Part shown: positions 9,850 through 19,734 of the stretch, piece after piece
Position numbering within the stretch: position 1 is the stretch's first letter
Layout: every line of letters starts with the position of its first letter
Source of the DNA: Pseudidiomarina taiwanensis
GTDB lineage: Bacteria; Pseudomonadota; Gammaproteobacteria; Enterobacterales; Alteromonadaceae
Assembly: GCF_003987435.1 (NCBI RefSeq)
Contig: NZ_PIQG01000002.1
Coordinates: 1 to 64,000, forward strand
DNA: 64,000 nucleotides
Direction of reading: 5' to 3'
Made by a program: the position numbers and the translations under genes
Notes under the pieces: generated by a model
Database searches by the model: none
The model's input: only the letters and a program-made list of their open reading frames with translations
What the model was told of the DNA's origin: nothing

Positions 9850-10830
9850 TCAAATCGGGGGGACATCAAGACACACGCGCTTCGGCCAAACTTTGCCATC
9901 GCGAATAAAACCGACGCCTAAAAATGCTTGGTCCTGGTCGCGTTTAGCGCGCACTAAAGCGCCCTCCTGCAACCCTTCATGGTGTTGATCATGGTCCTGC
10001 TGATGGGACAGATAGTCAGCTGGGTTACCGGCTTGAAACCGCGCGGCTCCTGCCGCATCAATATCAACCACTGGAAATTGCTGAATAATACAATCATGTG
10101 GCAGCAGTTGTTGCTCAATTGCGCTGTAATCAATCGCTAAATCGCGCTCATCATCAAAGCGCTCGGGGGCGAGTTGTTGTAATTGCTCGATGCTGACCAT
10201 TTCACCCTCAACCCCTTCAATCCAGGTGCGATGCAGAGCACTGACATGCGCACCACAACCGAGTGCTTGGCCGAAGTCATCGATCAAAGTACGAATATAG
10301 GTTCCTTTACTGCAGCGCACATCAAGCTCAAGATAGGGGGCTTGATAACCAAGTAACGTGATCTCTTTAATTTCGATTTCGCGGGTTTTCCGCGGGACCT
10401 CAATGCCTTCACGGGCATAGGCGTAAAGCGGCCGACCTTCGTGTTTTAGCGCAGAATACATCGAGGGAGATTGCAACTGCTTCCCCATAAACTGCGGCAA
10501 CAGTGCCCGAATTTGCGCCTCGTCAATGTCCACCTCATGTTCAGCAACGACCTCGCCTTCCGCATCACTGGTGGTCGTGCGAATGCCGAGGTGCGCGGTA
10601 ACGCGATAGCCTTTATCGGCCTCAAGTGAAAAATGCGATAGCTTAGTTGCTTCGCCAAAACAGAGCGGCAACAAGCCGGTCGCAAGGGGATCAAGTGCCC
10701 CGGTGTGCCCAGCTTTATTGGCATTGAAAAAACGCCGCACTTTTTGAAGTGCGGCGTTTGAACTCATGTGCAATGGTTTGTTGAGCAAAATCACGCCGTT
10801 GACGTTACGGCCAGACTTTCGACGCCCCAT
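9850..10830 (-). CDS. truB: tRNA pseudouridine-55 synthase
   Basis: 326 residues (E. coli 314). It isomerises U55 in the T-loop of nearly all tRNAs. The catalytic block is AGHTGALDPLATG, with Asp47 as the nucleophile, followed by LLPLCFGEATKLS; the motifs RPLYAYAREG and CSKGTYIRTLIDDFG are also typical. The C-terminal PUA-like part contains a His/Asp/Gln-rich insertion (HQQDHDQHH) that accounts for the extra length. The ATG at 10830 directly abuts the rbfA stop codon (10831), so translation is probably coupled. Part of the translation-factor operon. Confidence 0.97.
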   Translation of the reverse strand: MGRRKSGRNVNGVILLNKPLHMSSNAALQKVRRFFNANKAGHTGALDPLATGLLPLCFGEATKLSHFSLEADKGYRVTAHLGIRTTTSDAEGEVVAEHEVDIDEAQIRALLPQFMGKQLQSPSMYSALKHEGRPLYAYAREGIEVPRKTREIEIKEITLLGYQAPYLELDVRCSKGTYIRTLIDDFGQALGCGAHVSALHRTWIEGVEGEMVSIEQLQQLAPERFDDERDLAIDYSAIEQQLLPHDCIIQQFPVVDIDAAGAARFQAGNPADYLSHQQDHDQHHEGLQEGALVRAKRDQDQAFLGVGFIRDGKVWPKRVCLDVPPI

Positions 10831-11229
10831 TCACGACTCCTGTTCATCCGAATCTTGATCATTATCCTGACGATGATCACGTTGAATCGCTTCATCGACT
10901 AGGCGTGACATCCGAATACCTTCATTCAAGGACGGATCATGTACGAACCGTAGTTCAGGTGTCACCCGAGCGCGCACACGCTTACCAAGCAACGAGCGGA
11001 TAAAGCCAGCCGCATCGTTTAACACTTTAAGTCCGACTTTTACGGCCTCAGGATCATCTTGCAAGAAAGTAACAAATACTTTGGCGTAAGCAAGATCACG
11101 GGACACTTCAACGGCAGATACCGTGACCATGCTCACCCGCGGGTCTTTGATCTCACGCTGCAGAATCATTGCGATTTCGCGTTGGAACTGATGTCCAACG
11201 CGATCAGTACGACTAAAGTCTCTGCGCAT
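10831..11229 (-). CDS. rbfA: 30S ribosome-binding factor A
   Basis: 132 residues (E. coli 133). A KH-fold protein that binds immature 30S subunits and assists 16S 5'-end maturation, important in the cold. The start [20 protein letters not shown], the central [15 protein letters not shown] and [14 protein letters not shown] are family hallmarks. The C-terminus is a polar Asp/Gln tail. It sits 5 bp after infB and is fused end-to-start with truB, the standard gammaproteobacterial arrangement. Confidence 0.97.
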   Translation of the reverse strand: MRRDFSRTDRVGHQFQREIAMILQREIKDPRVSMVTVSAVEVSRDLAYAKVFVTFLQDDPEAVKVGLKVLNDAAGFIRSLLGKRVRARVTPELRFVHDPSLNEGIRMSRLVDEAIQRDHRQDNDQDSDEQES

Positions 11230-11234
11230 CTAAG

Positions 11235-13904
11235 TTACAGACTCCGCTCTACTTCGACCGTCTCGAACACTTCGATTTGGTCGCCGACTTTAACATCGTT
11301 GTAGTTCTTCACGCCGATACCACATTCCATACCGTTACGAACTTCTTGCACGTCATCTTTGAAACGACGCAGTGAGTCGAGCTCACCTTCGAAGATCACC
11401 ACGTTATCACGCAGAACGCGAATCGGAGCTGAACGCTTCACGATACCTTCGGTCACCATACAACCTGCGATAGCACCAATTTTCGGCGATTTAAAGACAT
11501 CCCGAACTTCGGCAAGACCAATAATCTCTTGCTTGAATTCAGGCGCTAACATACCGCCCATTGCTGCCTTCACTTCGTCGATTAGGTCGTAAATAACGCT
11601 GTAGTAACGCAAGTCGACACTTTCTTGTTCAACTTGGCGTTTCGCTGCGGCATCCGCACGAACGTTAAAGCCAACAATAATCGCGTTTGAAGCACTCGCC
11701 AAGCTGACGTCTGTCTCGGTGATTCCGCCGACACCGCTACCGATAATATTCACTTTCACTTCATCGGTAGACAATTTAGTCAATGAATCGGCAATCGCCT
11801 CAAGTGAACCTTGAACGTCAGACTTCAAGACCACGTTCAGTTCTTTCACATCGCCTTCTTGCATATTCGCGAACATGTTTTCTAGTTTCGCTTTTTGCTG
11901 TTTAGCGAGTTTCACTTCGCGATATTTGCCTTGGCGATAGTTGGCAACTTCACGTGCTTTACGCTCGTCTTTAACAACCGTCGCTTCATCACCGGCAGCA
12001 GGAACACCTGACAAGCCGAGGATCTCAACTGGAATCGATGGTCCAGCTTCGTTAACTTCATGACCATTTTCGTCACGCATGGCTCGAATCTTACCGTATT
12101 CAAGACCGCACAGAACGATATCGCCTTTGCGCAAGGTTCCTTCTTGCACCAAGATGGATGCAACTGGACCACGGCCTTTATCCAAGCGTGATTCAATCAC
12201 GATACCGTGGGCCATACCCGAAGCGACGGCTTTCAAATCAAGCAGTTCAGCTTGCAGCAATACCGCTTCAAGTAGGTTATCAATACCCTGACCTGTATGC
12301 GCAGACACTGGTACGAACTGCACGTCACCACCCCAGTCTTCTGGGATCACATCACGCTGGGCAAGTTCATTCTTGACCCGATCAGGATCGGCTTCTGGCT
12401 TATCCATCTTGTTGATAGCAACAACAATCGGTACGCCAGCTGCTTTCGCGTGCTGAATTGCTTCAAGCGTTTGCGGCATCACGCCGTCGTCTGAGGCAAC
12501 CACGAGGATAACAATATCCGTTGCACTCGCACCGCGAGCACGCATTGAGGTAAACGCAGCGTGACCAGGAGTATCAAGGAAGGTGATCATGCCATGACCG
12601 GTCTCAACGTGATATGCACCAATATGCTGAGTAATCCCGCCTGCTTCGCCCGAGGCAACTTTGGCTTTTCGGATGTAATCAAGCAATGAGGTTTTACCAT
12701 GGTCAACGTGACCCATAACCGTCACCACAGGGGCACGGTCGGTCTCGAGGCGTTCACTATCATCGTGACGATCAGAGAGAACTTCCTGCTCCAGCGCGTT
12801 ATCGCTTACGACAACCGCTTTATGTCCCATCTCTTCGACCACAAGCGTTGCAGTTTCTTGATCAAGAACTTGGTTAATCGTAACCATTTCACCCATTTTC
12901 ATCATGGTCTTGATCACTTCACCTGCTTTCACCGCCATGCGGTTCGCTAATTCACCAACGGTGATGGTTTCACCCAGTTTCACTTCGCGTTCAACCGGTG
13001 ATGCAGGTTTGGTAAAGGCTTGTTGCAGGCTTGAACGTTTACCGCCTTTACGACGTTTTTCGCGCCGTGGGGCTTCATCGCGCTCTTCGTCCGCTTTACG
13101 ACGCTTGCTCTTACGACGATTGCGACGCTCTTCACCCTCGTCCTGCTCGTCTTCTGCAGCTTGGGCATAAGTCGAGGTGGTAAAGTGCACGTCTTCTTGT
13201 TCCGCCGCTTTCCGCTTGGCTTCTTCTTCTTGCCAACGCGCTTCGTTTTCTTCTGCTAACTTCCGCGCTTCTTCCGCTTGACGCTCAGCTTCAGCTTCGG
13301 CCTTTTTGCGGGCTTCCTCTTCTTGAGCTTTACGCAAACGCTCTGCTTCGGCTTTGGCTTCATCCGCCTTCTGGCGCTCTTCAGGCGTCATCGCAGCACG
13401 TTTTTCAGCTTCAGCTTTCGCTTTAGCTTTCTCTTTTTCTTTGCGAGCAGCTTCTTGCTTAGCTTTTTCTTCGGCAGCTTTCTTCGCCGCTGCCGCCTTC
13501 GCTTCGGCCGCAGCTTTTGCTTCTTCTTCCTTGCGCTTCGCTTCCGCTTCAGCGCGCTCTTTCTCAAGCCGCTCCTGCTCTTCGCGCTGCTGCTCTTCAA
13601 GTGCAGAACGCTTTACATAGGTCCGCTTCTTGCGTACTTCCACTTGCACCGACTTGCCGCGACTACCGCCGCCACCAATGCTCAGCGTGCTTTTTTCTTT
13701 GCGCTTTAAGGTCATCTTGCTCGGCTCACTTGGGCCTGAACCACCATGCGCTTTGTTTAAATGAGTCAATAGCTTTTGTTTTTCGGCTTGGGTGACGGGA
13801 TCGCCTGCTTGCTTGGTCATGCCCGCCTCAGCGAACTGCTGTACCAAGCGATCAACTGTCGTACCGATATCTTTAGCTAGCTTGTCTAGCGTTACGTCTT
13901 CCAT
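11235..13904 (-). CDS. infB: Translation initiation factor IF-2
   Basis: 889 residues (E. coli 890). The GTPase that brings fMet-tRNA to the 30S subunit and promotes subunit joining. N-terminal IF2_N domain ([20 protein letters not shown]), a second small domain with [20 protein letters not shown], then a long Lys/Ala/Glu-rich linker (about residues 100-290) predicted to be helical. The G domain follows, with GHVDHGKTS near residue 400, DTPGHAAF and [10 protein letters not shown]. Domains II-IV end in [13 protein letters not shown]. coli makes shorter IF2 forms from internal starts; this was not resolved here. It lies between nusA (23 bp upstream) and rbfA. Confidence 0.98.
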   Translation of the reverse strand: MEDVTLDKLAKDIGTTVDRLVQQFAEAGMTKQAGDPVTQAEKQKLLTHLNKAHGGSGPSEPSKMTLKRKEKSTLSIGGGGSRGKSVQVEVRKKRTYVKRSALEEQQREEQERLEKERAEAEAKRKEEEAKAAAEAKAAAAKKAAEEKAKQEAARKEKEKAKAKAEAEKRAAMTPEERQKADEAKAEAERLRKAQEEEARKKAEAEAERQAEEARKLAEENEARWQEEEAKRKAAEQEDVHFTTSTYAQAAEDEQDEGEERRNRRKSKRRKADEERDEAPRREKRRKGGKRSSLQQAFTKPASPVEREVKLGETITVGELANRMAVKAGEVIKTMMKMGEMVTINQVLDQETATLVVEEMGHKAVVVSDNALEQEVLSDRHDDSERLETDRAPVVTVMGHVDHGKTSLLDYIRKAKVASGEAGGITQHIGAYHVETGHGMITFLDTPGHAAFTSMRARGASATDIVILVVASDDGVMPQTLEAIQHAKAAGVPIVVAINKMDKPEADPDRVKNELAQRDVIPEDWGGDVQFVPVSAHTGQGIDNLLEAVLLQAELLDLKAVASGMAHGIVIESRLDKGRGPVASILVQEGTLRKGDIVLCGLEYGKIRAMRDENGHEVNEAGPSIPVEILGLSGVPAAGDEATVVKDERKAREVANYRQGKYREVKLAKQQKAKLENMFANMQEGDVKELNVVLKSDVQGSLEAIADSLTKLSTDEVKVNIIGSGVGGITETDVSLASASNAIIVGFNVRADAAAKRQVEQESVDLRYYSVIYDLIDEVKAAMGGMLAPEFKQEIIGLAEVRDVFKSPKIGAIAGCMVTEGIVKRSAPIRVLRDNVVIFEGELDSLRRFKDDVQEVRNGMECGIGVKNYNDVKVGDQIEVFETVEVERSL

Positions 13905-13927
13905 ATTCTCTCGTACCCCCGTTGATC

Positions 13928-15430
13928 TTATGCTTCTTCGTCACCAAACCAGCAAATGTTACGTGCTTGCATGATAAGTTCACCCGCACGTTGCTCGTTT
14001 AGTTCTTCAATATCTGCCAAGTCATCGATACCCTGCTCAGCAAGGTCTTCGAGTGTCTTGATGCCTTTACTCGCCAAAACAAAAGCGAGGTGGCGATCAA
14101 GCCCTTCCAGATTCAATAGTGTTTCATCTGGCTCAGCATTTTCTAAATTCTCTTCGCTCGCCAATGCGCGAGTCGTTAATACGCCCCGTGCACGGTTGCG
14201 CAATTCTTCAACGATATCTTCGTCCATACCGTCGATATTCAATAGCTCTTCCATTGGTACGTAGGCGATTTCTTCCAGAGTTGAGAAACCTTCGTCTACC
14301 AATACCGAGGCAAAGTCTTCGTCGATATCAAGGTTTGAGGTGAACAAGTCAAGCACACGCTGTGCTTCAGCTTCGTTCTTCTCTGTGAACTCATCGACTG
14401 ACATCACGTTCAGCTGCCAACCGGTTAATTGGCTCGCAAGACGGACGTTCTGGCCAGCTTTACCAATCGCTTGCGCAAGGTTGCCCTCTTCTACCGCGAT
14501 ATCCATCGTATGCGCGTCTTCATCGACTACAATCGAAGCGACTTCAGCCGGCGCCATCGCGTTGATAACGAATTGCGCTGGGTTATCATCCCACAGCACG
14601 ATATCAACCCGCTCGCCACCTAATTCACCTGACACGGCTTGAACCCGCGCACCACGCATACCAACACACGCACCCACTGGGTCGATACGACGGTCGTTGC
14701 TCTTCACGGCGATTTTTGCACGTGAACCTGGGTCGCGTGCAGCGCCACGGATTTCGATCATCTCTTCGCCAATTTCTGGCACCTCAATGCGGAACAACTC
14801 CACCAAGAAGTCTGGGTGGGTGCGGCTGACAAACAGCTGCGCACCGCGTGCTTCTGGGCGAACTTCATACAACAAACCGCGCACACGGTCGCCTGCACGA
14901 ACTGATTCACGTGGGAGCATTTCTTCACGATAAATCATCGCTTCAGCATTATTGCCAAGGTCAAGGATCACATGCTCACGATTGGCGCGTTTTACAATTC
15001 CGCTCACTAAACTGCCGACTTGGTCTTCATACTCTTCGACAACTTTAGCCCGCTCTGCTTCGCGAACTTTCTGCACGATGACTTGCTTGGCAGTTTGCGT
15101 GGTGATGCGATCGAATTCGATTGATTCGATTTGCTCTTCTACGTAATCACCCGCATTCAGCTCTGGGTTTTCGTATTGCGCTGCAGCCAGACTAATCTCG
15201 CGATAAGGATGCTCAAGCGGTTGCTCTGAATCATCCACAATCAACCAACGCCGGAACGTATCGAACTCACCCGTGTGGCGATCGATACTGATCCGTACAT
15301 CAATGTCACCTTCGTATTTTTTCTTGGTGGCATGCGCAAGCGCTGATTCAAGCGCCTCAAAAATTTTCTCGCGCGGTACGTCTTTTTCGTTCGATACCGC
15401 TTCTGCAACTAATAAAATCTCTTTTGCCAT
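13928..15430 (-). CDS. nusA: Transcription termination/antitermination factor NusA
   Basis: 500 residues from ATG 15430 (E. coli 495). It binds RNA polymerase and modulates pausing, termination and antitermination. The start [16 protein letters not shown] matches the family; GAGG precedes this ATG by about 6 nt. A TTG seven codons earlier (15451) keeps the frame open but is unlikely to be used. Domains: N-terminal RNAP-binding domain, S1 (about 135-200), two KH domains ([15 protein letters not shown] and [17 protein letters not shown]) and two C-terminal acidic repeats ending [12 protein letters not shown]. It is preceded by rimP and followed by infB, the conserved order. Confidence 0.97.
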   Translation of the reverse strand: MAKEILLVAEAVSNEKDVPREKIFEALESALAHATKKKYEGDIDVRISIDRHTGEFDTFRRWLIVDDSEQPLEHPYREISLAAAQYENPELNAGDYVEEQIESIEFDRITTQTAKQVIVQKVREAERAKVVEEYEDQVGSLVSGIVKRANREHVILDLGNNAEAMIYREEMLPRESVRAGDRVRGLLYEVRPEARGAQLFVSRTHPDFLVELFRIEVPEIGEEMIEIRGAARDPGSRAKIAVKSNDRRIDPVGACVGMRGARVQAVSGELGGERVDIVLWDDNPAQFVINAMAPAEVASIVVDEDAHTMDIAVEEGNLAQAIGKAGQNVRLASQLTGWQLNVMSVDEFTEKNEAEAQRVLDLFTSNLDIDEDFASVLVDEGFSTLEEIAYVPMEELLNIDGMDEDIVEELRNRARGVLTTRALASEENLENAEPDETLLNLEGLDRHLAFVLASKGIKTLEDLAEQGIDDLADIEELNEQRAGELIMQARNICWFGDEEA

Positions 15431-15454
15431 TGCTCTGCCTCGCCTACGCAATCC

Positions 15455-15913
15455 TTAGTCAAACTGAGGAATAAGATGGGCCTTTTTAATCGTCGAAAAT
15501 GCGACTGTTAGCGGCTCACCATCTATATCAAACTGAATTTGATCACCTTCTACTGCGGTGATCACGCCTTTAAATTTACGCTTATTTTGCTGCGCGAGGG
15601 TTAATTCAACCGCAGCAATTTCGCCAAGATATGTCGCAAATTGTTCCGCTTTAAAGAACGGACGCTCCATACCTGGTGAAGAAACTTCTAAGTAATATTC
15701 ACTTTTAATTGGGTCTTCGACATCTAAAATTGAGCTCACCTGGTGGCTCACATCAGCACAATCATCCACACTGATGCCGTCGTCTTTGTCGATATAAACT
15801 CGCAGGGTCGAATGTTTGCCTGCACGGACAAATTCGACACCCCATAATTCGAACCCTAACGCTGCAACAGCTGGTTCGATTAAGTCAGATAAACGCTGTT
15901 CAATTCGCGCCAA
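15455..15913 (-). CDS. rimP: Ribosome maturation factor RimP
   Basis: 152 residues from the TTG at 15913. It is needed for 30S maturation. Typical motifs: [33 protein letters not shown] and [12 protein letters not shown]. No ATG is available at the N-terminus. Two TTG codons are possible: the one at 15919 is 1 nt from AGGAG (15925-15921), too close, whereas 15913 is 7 nt away, so 15913 is chosen. It lies downstream of tRNA-fMet as in E. coli, but two intrinsic terminators separate them here, so rimP may depend on partial read-through or on its own promoter in 15952-16004. Confidence 0.95.
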   Translation of the reverse strand: MARIEQRLSDLIEPAVAALGFELWGVEFVRAGKHSTLRVYIDKDDGISVDDCADVSHQVSSILDVEDPIKSEYYLEVSSPGMERPFFKAEQFATYLGEIAAVELTLAQQNKRKFKGVITAVEGDQIQFDIDGEPLTVAFSTIKKAHLIPQFD

Positions 15914-15930
15914 AATCAAACTCCTAAAAC

Positions 15931-15951
15931 AAAAAAAGGGCGTAATCGCCC
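15931..15951 (-). terminator. Intrinsic terminator upstream of rimP
   Basis: Stem GGGCG/CGCCC with an ATTA loop (15938-15951), followed on the minus strand by seven T. It lies between tRNA-fMet and rimP, the second of two tandem terminators, and may act as an attenuator of the rimP-nusA operon. Confidence 0.75.
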
Positions 15952-16004
15952 AGTGTTATGGCCGCTCAGCCGAAGCTCACTTCGGTGCAGCACAGGTCAC
16001 ATAG

Positions 16005-16032
16005 TAAAAAGCCCCGTTCAGCGGCGGGGCTT
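16005..16032 (-). terminator. Intrinsic terminator after tRNA-fMet
   Basis: Eight-base-pair stem AAGCCCCG (16009-16016) with CGGGGCTT (16025-16032), 8-nt loop, then T5 on the minus strand. It begins 26 bp past the tRNA 3' end. A further small hairpin CCGAAG/CTTCGG without a T-run sits at 15970-15985. Confidence 0.82.
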
Positions 16033-16057
16033 AAAACACACTGGACCCTTTGTGAAT

Positions 16058-16134
<77 letters not shown>

Positions 16135-16197
16135 TCCGAAATCTGTTGCGTATTATACGGTAATACGCTTGGAAAGCAACCGTGACGGCTGCAAAAT

Positions 16198-16282
16198 TGG
16201 TGCCGAAGATGGGACTCGAACCCATACACCCGAAGGCACTACCCCCTCAAGATAGCGTGTCTACCAATTCCACCACTTCGGC
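16198..16282 (-). tRNA. tRNA-Leu (GAG)
   Basis: 85 nt with encoded CCA and a class II variable arm (TAGTGCCTTCGGGTGTA). The acceptor is GCCGAAG/CTTCGGC and the anticodon loop is TTGAGGG, giving GAG, which reads CUC/CUU. It lies immediately downstream of secG, as leuU does in E. coli, and 63 bp before tRNA-fMet. Confidence 0.97.
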
Positions 16283-16309
16283 ATTTAAGAGGTTGATATT
16301 CCTAGCGAA

Positions 16310-16642
16310 CTAGCCGCCGACCGGAACATCGCTGTTATTTGTTGCTGGAACTTCTTCCTCAAGCACTGGGACCGGCGCTTCGAGATTTTCGAAGTCGCTC
16401 TCTTGCTCACCGCTGCCGGACGCAAGATTACCAAGGATTAAGCTCAAAACAAAGAAAATAACCGCTAAAATTGCAGTGGTACGAGTTAAAAAGTTACCCG
16501 AACCGCTCGACCCAAACACAGTGTTCGATGCACCGGCACCAAAACTCGCGCCCATATCGGCACCTTTACCCTGTTGGATCATAATAAAGGCCACTAAAAC
16601 GATCGCAACGATCAAGTAAGCCACTAATAAAAATTCTTGCAT
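16310..16642 (-). CDS. secG: Protein translocase subunit SecG
   Basis: 110 residues from ATG 16642. A small inner-membrane subunit of the SecYEG channel that helps SecA-driven export. Two membrane segments are visible (about residues 2-22 and 52-73), with the signature QQGKGADMGASFGAGASNTV between them. GGAG lies 9 nt before this ATG. The frame is open 24 codons further upstream, but that extension overlaps tpiA and has no SecG similarity. The tail is acidic and Val/Pro-rich. The start lies 1 bp after the tpiA stop, so translation is probably coupled. Confidence 0.96.
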   Translation of the reverse strand: MQEFLLVAYLIVAIVLVAFIMIQQGKGADMGASFGAGASNTVFGSSGSGNFLTRTTAILAVIFFVLSLILGNLASGSGEQESDFENLEAPVPVLEEEVPATNNSDVPVGG

Positions 16643-16643
16643 A

Positions 16644-17402
16644 TCACTTGCTCCGGGTTGCTGCGGCTTTTGCAATCGCGATAAACGCGTCGACTTGCAA
16701 ACTGGCACCGCCAATCAAACCACCATCTATATCCTGCTGCGCGAATAAAGCTTCGGCATTTTCAGGTTTTACACTCCCACCATAGAGGAGTGCAACGTTA
16801 GCGGCCTCAGCACCAAACTTCTGGACTAACCAAGACCGAATAAATTCATGCACTTGCTGTGCTTGCTCAGGACTGGCTGTTAACCCAGTACCAATCGCCC
16901 AAACCGGCTCATAGGCGATAATCAATCGCTCTAAGCAATCACCTGTTTGCCCCTGCAAGGCCGTCTCAAGCTGCTCGGTAATCACCGCAAAGGTTTGCTC
17001 GGCTTGCCGTTCTGCTTCGCTTTCACCAACACACAAGACCACGGTCAATTGTGAGTTCGCCAAGGTTGCTGCAACTTTCGCCGCAACTCGCGCCATACTA
17101 TCGCCGTAAAACTGGCGCCGTTCGGAATGGCCGATTAGGGTGAATTCAGCACCAAAATTGCTAAGCAGCTCGGTACTATGTTCACCCGTGTGAGCTCCGC
17201 TTTGATGTTCGTTGACATCTTGCCCACCGATCATCAATTCAGTTTCGGCTGCTGCCTCGTTCAGGCTCGCCAGTAATACTGCCGGAGGACACACCCCTAC
17301 TTGCACTTGATTGAGCTCATCCGCATGCTCCCGTAGCGCTTCAGTTAGCGCTTGGGCCAACTCGCGATTACCGTTCATTTTCCAGTTGCCTATAACGAAC
17401 AT
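16644..17402 (-). CDS. tpiA: Triosephosphate isomerase
   Basis: 252 residues from ATG 17402 (E. coli 255). It interconverts glyceraldehyde-3-phosphate and dihydroxyacetone phosphate in glycolysis. Catalytic residues are visible: Lys8 in GNWKMN, His92 in IGHSERR and Glu165 in AYEPVWAIGTG; the phosphate-binding LLYGGSVKPEN is present. The frame is open 22 codons further upstream without similarity, so the ATG before FVIGNWKMNG is chosen. It is upstream of secG and separated from glmM by a 119-bp spacer that carries an inverted repeat. Confidence 0.97.
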   Translation of the reverse strand: MFVIGNWKMNGNRELAQALTEALREHADELNQVQVGVCPPAVLLASLNEAAAETELMIGGQDVNEHQSGAHTGEHSTELLSNFGAEFTLIGHSERRQFYGDSMARVAAKVAATLANSQLTVVLCVGESEAERQAEQTFAVITEQLETALQGQTGDCLERLIIAYEPVWAIGTGLTASPEQAQQVHEFIRSWLVQKFGAEAANVALLYGGSVKPENAEALFAQQDIDGGLIGGASLQVDAFIAIAKAAATRSK

Positions 17403-17424
17403 AGTGCCTCGCTTGCGTCCCTCA

Positions 17425-17464
17425 ATCTTGAGCGGCGTGATATTACATAACCTCGCCTCAAGAT
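17425..17464. repeat. Inverted repeat upstream of tpiA
   Basis: ATCTTGAG (17425-17432) and CTCAAGAT (17457-17464) form a perfect 8-bp inverted repeat, with a further GCG/CGC pair inside. It lies 23-62 bp before the tpiA start, so it would fold in the tpiA leader or act as an operator. No T-run follows. Confidence 0.55.
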
Positions 17465-17521
17465 ACAAGCAGGGAATGCATTGTTGTTGCTTATTCGGCT
17501 AAGAAATATACAGCCACCAAA

Positions 17522-18862
17522 TTAATCTGCGGCAGCACGAACCTCAACCGCGATATCTTCGGCAAAGCGGTGAACCAACTTCGCGTCCTTACCTTCAACC
17601 ATGACCCGAATCAATGGCTCAGTACCCGACTTACGTAACAGTACGCGGCCATTATTACCAAGCGCGCGCTCCACTTCAGCCTGGGCCGATGCGACATTCG
17701 CTGCGTCCAGTGGATTGCAATCGCCACTGTAGCGCACATTGACCAATGCTTGTGGGAATTTGTCAAAGCCTTTGAGCATTTCGTCCAGGGACTTCTGTTC
17801 GCGCAACATCGCCGCCAGAACTTGCAGGCCCGCGATAATGCCATCGCCGGTGGAGTGATACTGGCGGTTAATAATATGCCCTGAATTCTCCCCACCGATG
17901 CTCCAATCGCGTTTCACCAGCTCTTCCATAACGTAGCGATCGCCAACATTGGCTCGGATAAATGGAATTCGATGATCGTTAAAAAACTTCTCTAACGCGA
18001 AATTACTCATCAAGGTGCCAACGATGCCGCCTTGTAGTAAACCGTTTTGCTGGGCCGTGCGCGCCAACAAGTAAACGATATCATCGCCATCAATAATACG
18101 ACCACTGGCACTTACCAGCATCACCCGATCACCATCCCCATCTAGAGCAAAGCCAAGGTCAGCACCGCAATCGATCACTTTTTGCTGTAATGCATCAAGA
18201 TGGGTCGCACCGCATTTTTCGTTAATATTTGTCCCATCTGGACTGGTGCCAATTTCCCAAATATCGGCGCCCAATTCACGCAATACATCGGGGGCAATGT
18301 GGTAGGTCGCGCCATGCGCGCAGTCCACCACAATTTTTAATCCTTGCAGGGATAACTCACCGGGGAATACGCTCTTACAAAACTCGATGTAACGCCCTGG
18401 GGCATCATCAATTCGGCTGGCTCGCCCCATTTGCTCTGACGGCACACAAGCGATGGGTTCATCTAATAAACGTTCGATTTCGGCTTCAATAGCATCCGGC
18501 AATTTGCTGCCGCTATCCGAGAAGAACTTGATACCATTGTCGTAGTATGGGTTGTGCGAAGCACTAATAACAATGCCTGCCGCAGCGCGGAAGTTACGGG
18601 TTAAGTATGCAACTGCTGGGGTCGGCATCGGCCCCAAGAACTCGACGCTCACGCCAGCTGAGAGTAATCCTGCTTCAAGAGCTGATTCGAGCATATATCC
18701 TGAGATGCGGGTATCTTTGCCCATCAAAACACGGCGATTGCCTGCTTTCGATAAAACTGTTCCGGCAGCCCAGCCCAATTTCACGGCGAAATCTGGGGTG
18801 ATCGGGAAGGTCCCGACGCGCCCACGCACTCCATCAGTGCCAAAATACTTACGTTGACTCAA
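17522..18862 (-). CDS. glmM: Phosphoglucosamine mutase
   Basis: 446 residues. It converts glucosamine-6-phosphate to glucosamine-1-phosphate for UDP-GlcNAc, the precursor of peptidoglycan and LPS. The phosphoserine loop is [12 protein letters not shown] with Ser102; the Mg-binding loop is DGDGDR and the sugar loop [22 protein letters not shown] closes the protein. The start is TTG 18862 ([14 protein letters not shown] follows), with GGAGAG 5-6 nt upstream and no ATG available. TTG overlaps the folP stop (TTGA), so translation is coupled. The folP-glmM pairing is conserved in gammaproteobacteria. Confidence 0.97.
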   Translation of the reverse strand: MSQRKYFGTDGVRGRVGTFPITPDFAVKLGWAAGTVLSKAGNRRVLMGKDTRISGYMLESALEAGLLSAGVSVEFLGPMPTPAVAYLTRNFRAAAGIVISASHNPYYDNGIKFFSDSGSKLPDAIEAEIERLLDEPIACVPSEQMGRASRIDDAPGRYIEFCKSVFPGELSLQGLKIVVDCAHGATYHIAPDVLRELGADIWEIGTSPDGTNINEKCGATHLDALQQKVIDCGADLGFALDGDGDRVMLVSASGRIIDGDDIVYLLARTAQQNGLLQGGIVGTLMSNFALEKFFNDHRIPFIRANVGDRYVMEELVKRDWSIGGENSGHIINRQYHSTGDGIIAGLQVLAAMLREQKSLDEMLKGFDKFPQALVNVRYSGDCNPLDAANVASAQAEVERALGNNGRVLLRKSGTEPLIRVMVEGKDAKLVHRFAEDIAVEVRAAAD

Positions 18863-19659
18863 CCTTTCTCTCCTTGCAAAGTGGCTTCCACGACTTTAAC
18901 CGCGTCAACCGTTTCCTTCACGTCATGAACTCGAATAATTTTTGCCCCATGCATCGCAGCGATAGTGGCCGCTGCAACACTGGCTGCTAACCGCTCGTCG
19001 ACCTCGCGCCCCGTCACAGCACCTAACATAGATTTGCGTGATAATCCGGCCAGCACTGGGAAGCCAAGCTCAACAATCTGCGGTAGCTGTTTTAATAACT
19101 GGTAATTATGCCCGACCTGTTTCCCAAAACCAAAGCCTGGATCCAAAATAATCCGGTTACGGTCGATACCATACTCTGCACATGCAGTAACTCGCTCCTG
19201 CAAAAACTCCGCCACGTCAGTGACAACCTCGGTATAAACCGGATTGACCTGCATCGTGCGTGGTTCACCTTGCATATGCATCAAGCACAACAGCACATCC
19301 TCAGCGCCAGCGACCGCCTCTAACGCGCCTTCGGCCTGCAACGCTTTAACATCGTTGATCATGTTCGCGCCGGCTGCGATAGACGCCTGCATTACTTCAG
19401 GTTTATTGGTATCCACCGAGAGCTTCACGGGAAATTCAGCACGCAGCGCCTCAAGCACTGGAATCACCCGCTCAAGTTCTTCCGCTAAACTCACCGCCCG
19501 AGCACCCGGGCGGGTTGATTCTCCACCAATATCGATCCATTGCGCACCTGCTTCAATCATTTGCGCGGCATGTTTTAATGCTTGGTCTTTATGCTGGTAA
19601 TGGCCACCATCAGAGAACGAATCTGGCGTGGTATTGAGAATACCCATCACTTCAATCAT
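18859..19659 (-). CDS. folP: Dihydropteroate synthase
   Basis: 266 residues. It condenses p-aminobenzoate with dihydropterin pyrophosphate in folate synthesis and is the sulfonamide target. Motifs: [15 protein letters not shown] at the N-terminus, [21 protein letters not shown], and SRKSMLG near residue 210. AGAAGG lies 8 nt before the ATG at 19659. The protein begins almost at the first beta strand and is about 14 residues shorter at the N-terminus than E. coli FolP. It overlaps glmM by 4 bp and is separated from ftsH by a strong terminator. Confidence 0.96.
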   Translation of the reverse strand: MIEVMGILNTTPDSFSDGGHYQHKDQALKHAAQMIEAGAQWIDIGGESTRPGARAVSLAEELERVIPVLEALRAEFPVKLSVDTNKPEVMQASIAAGANMINDVKALQAEGALEAVAGAEDVLLCLMHMQGEPRTMQVNPVYTEVVTDVAEFLQERVTACAEYGIDRNRIILDPGFGFGKQVGHNYQLLKQLPQIVELGFPVLAGLSRKSMLGAVTGREVDERLAASVAAATIAAMHGAKIIRVHDVKETVDAVKVVEATLQGEKG

Positions 19660-19694
19660 GCAGAAAACCTTCTGGTTTAATCTTAGCTACAATG

Positions 19695-19720
19695 AAAAAA
19701 GCCCCGTCGAAACGGGGCTT
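19695..19720 (-). terminator. Intrinsic terminator after ftsH
   Basis: Nine-base-pair stem AAGCCCCGT/ACGGGGCTT (19699-19707 with 19712-19720). Read on the minus strand it closes a TTCG tetraloop and is followed by a T-run. It lies 15 bp past the ftsH stop. Confidence 0.92.
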
Positions 19721-19734
19721 ACAGCGATTTTTCT

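Noticed and set aside
13278-13709. Long plus-strand frame rich in Phe/Ser/Arg
   Set aside because: Antisense of the Lys/Ala/Glu-rich linker of infB; composition artefact.
15431-15451. N-terminal extension of nusA from TTG 15451
   Set aside because: The ATG at 15430 has GAGG at the right distance and matches the family start; the extension is basic and unconserved.
16643-16714. N-terminal extension of secG into tpiA
   Set aside because: ATG 16642 with GGAG starts the first membrane segment as in other SecG; the extension is just tpiA codons in another frame.
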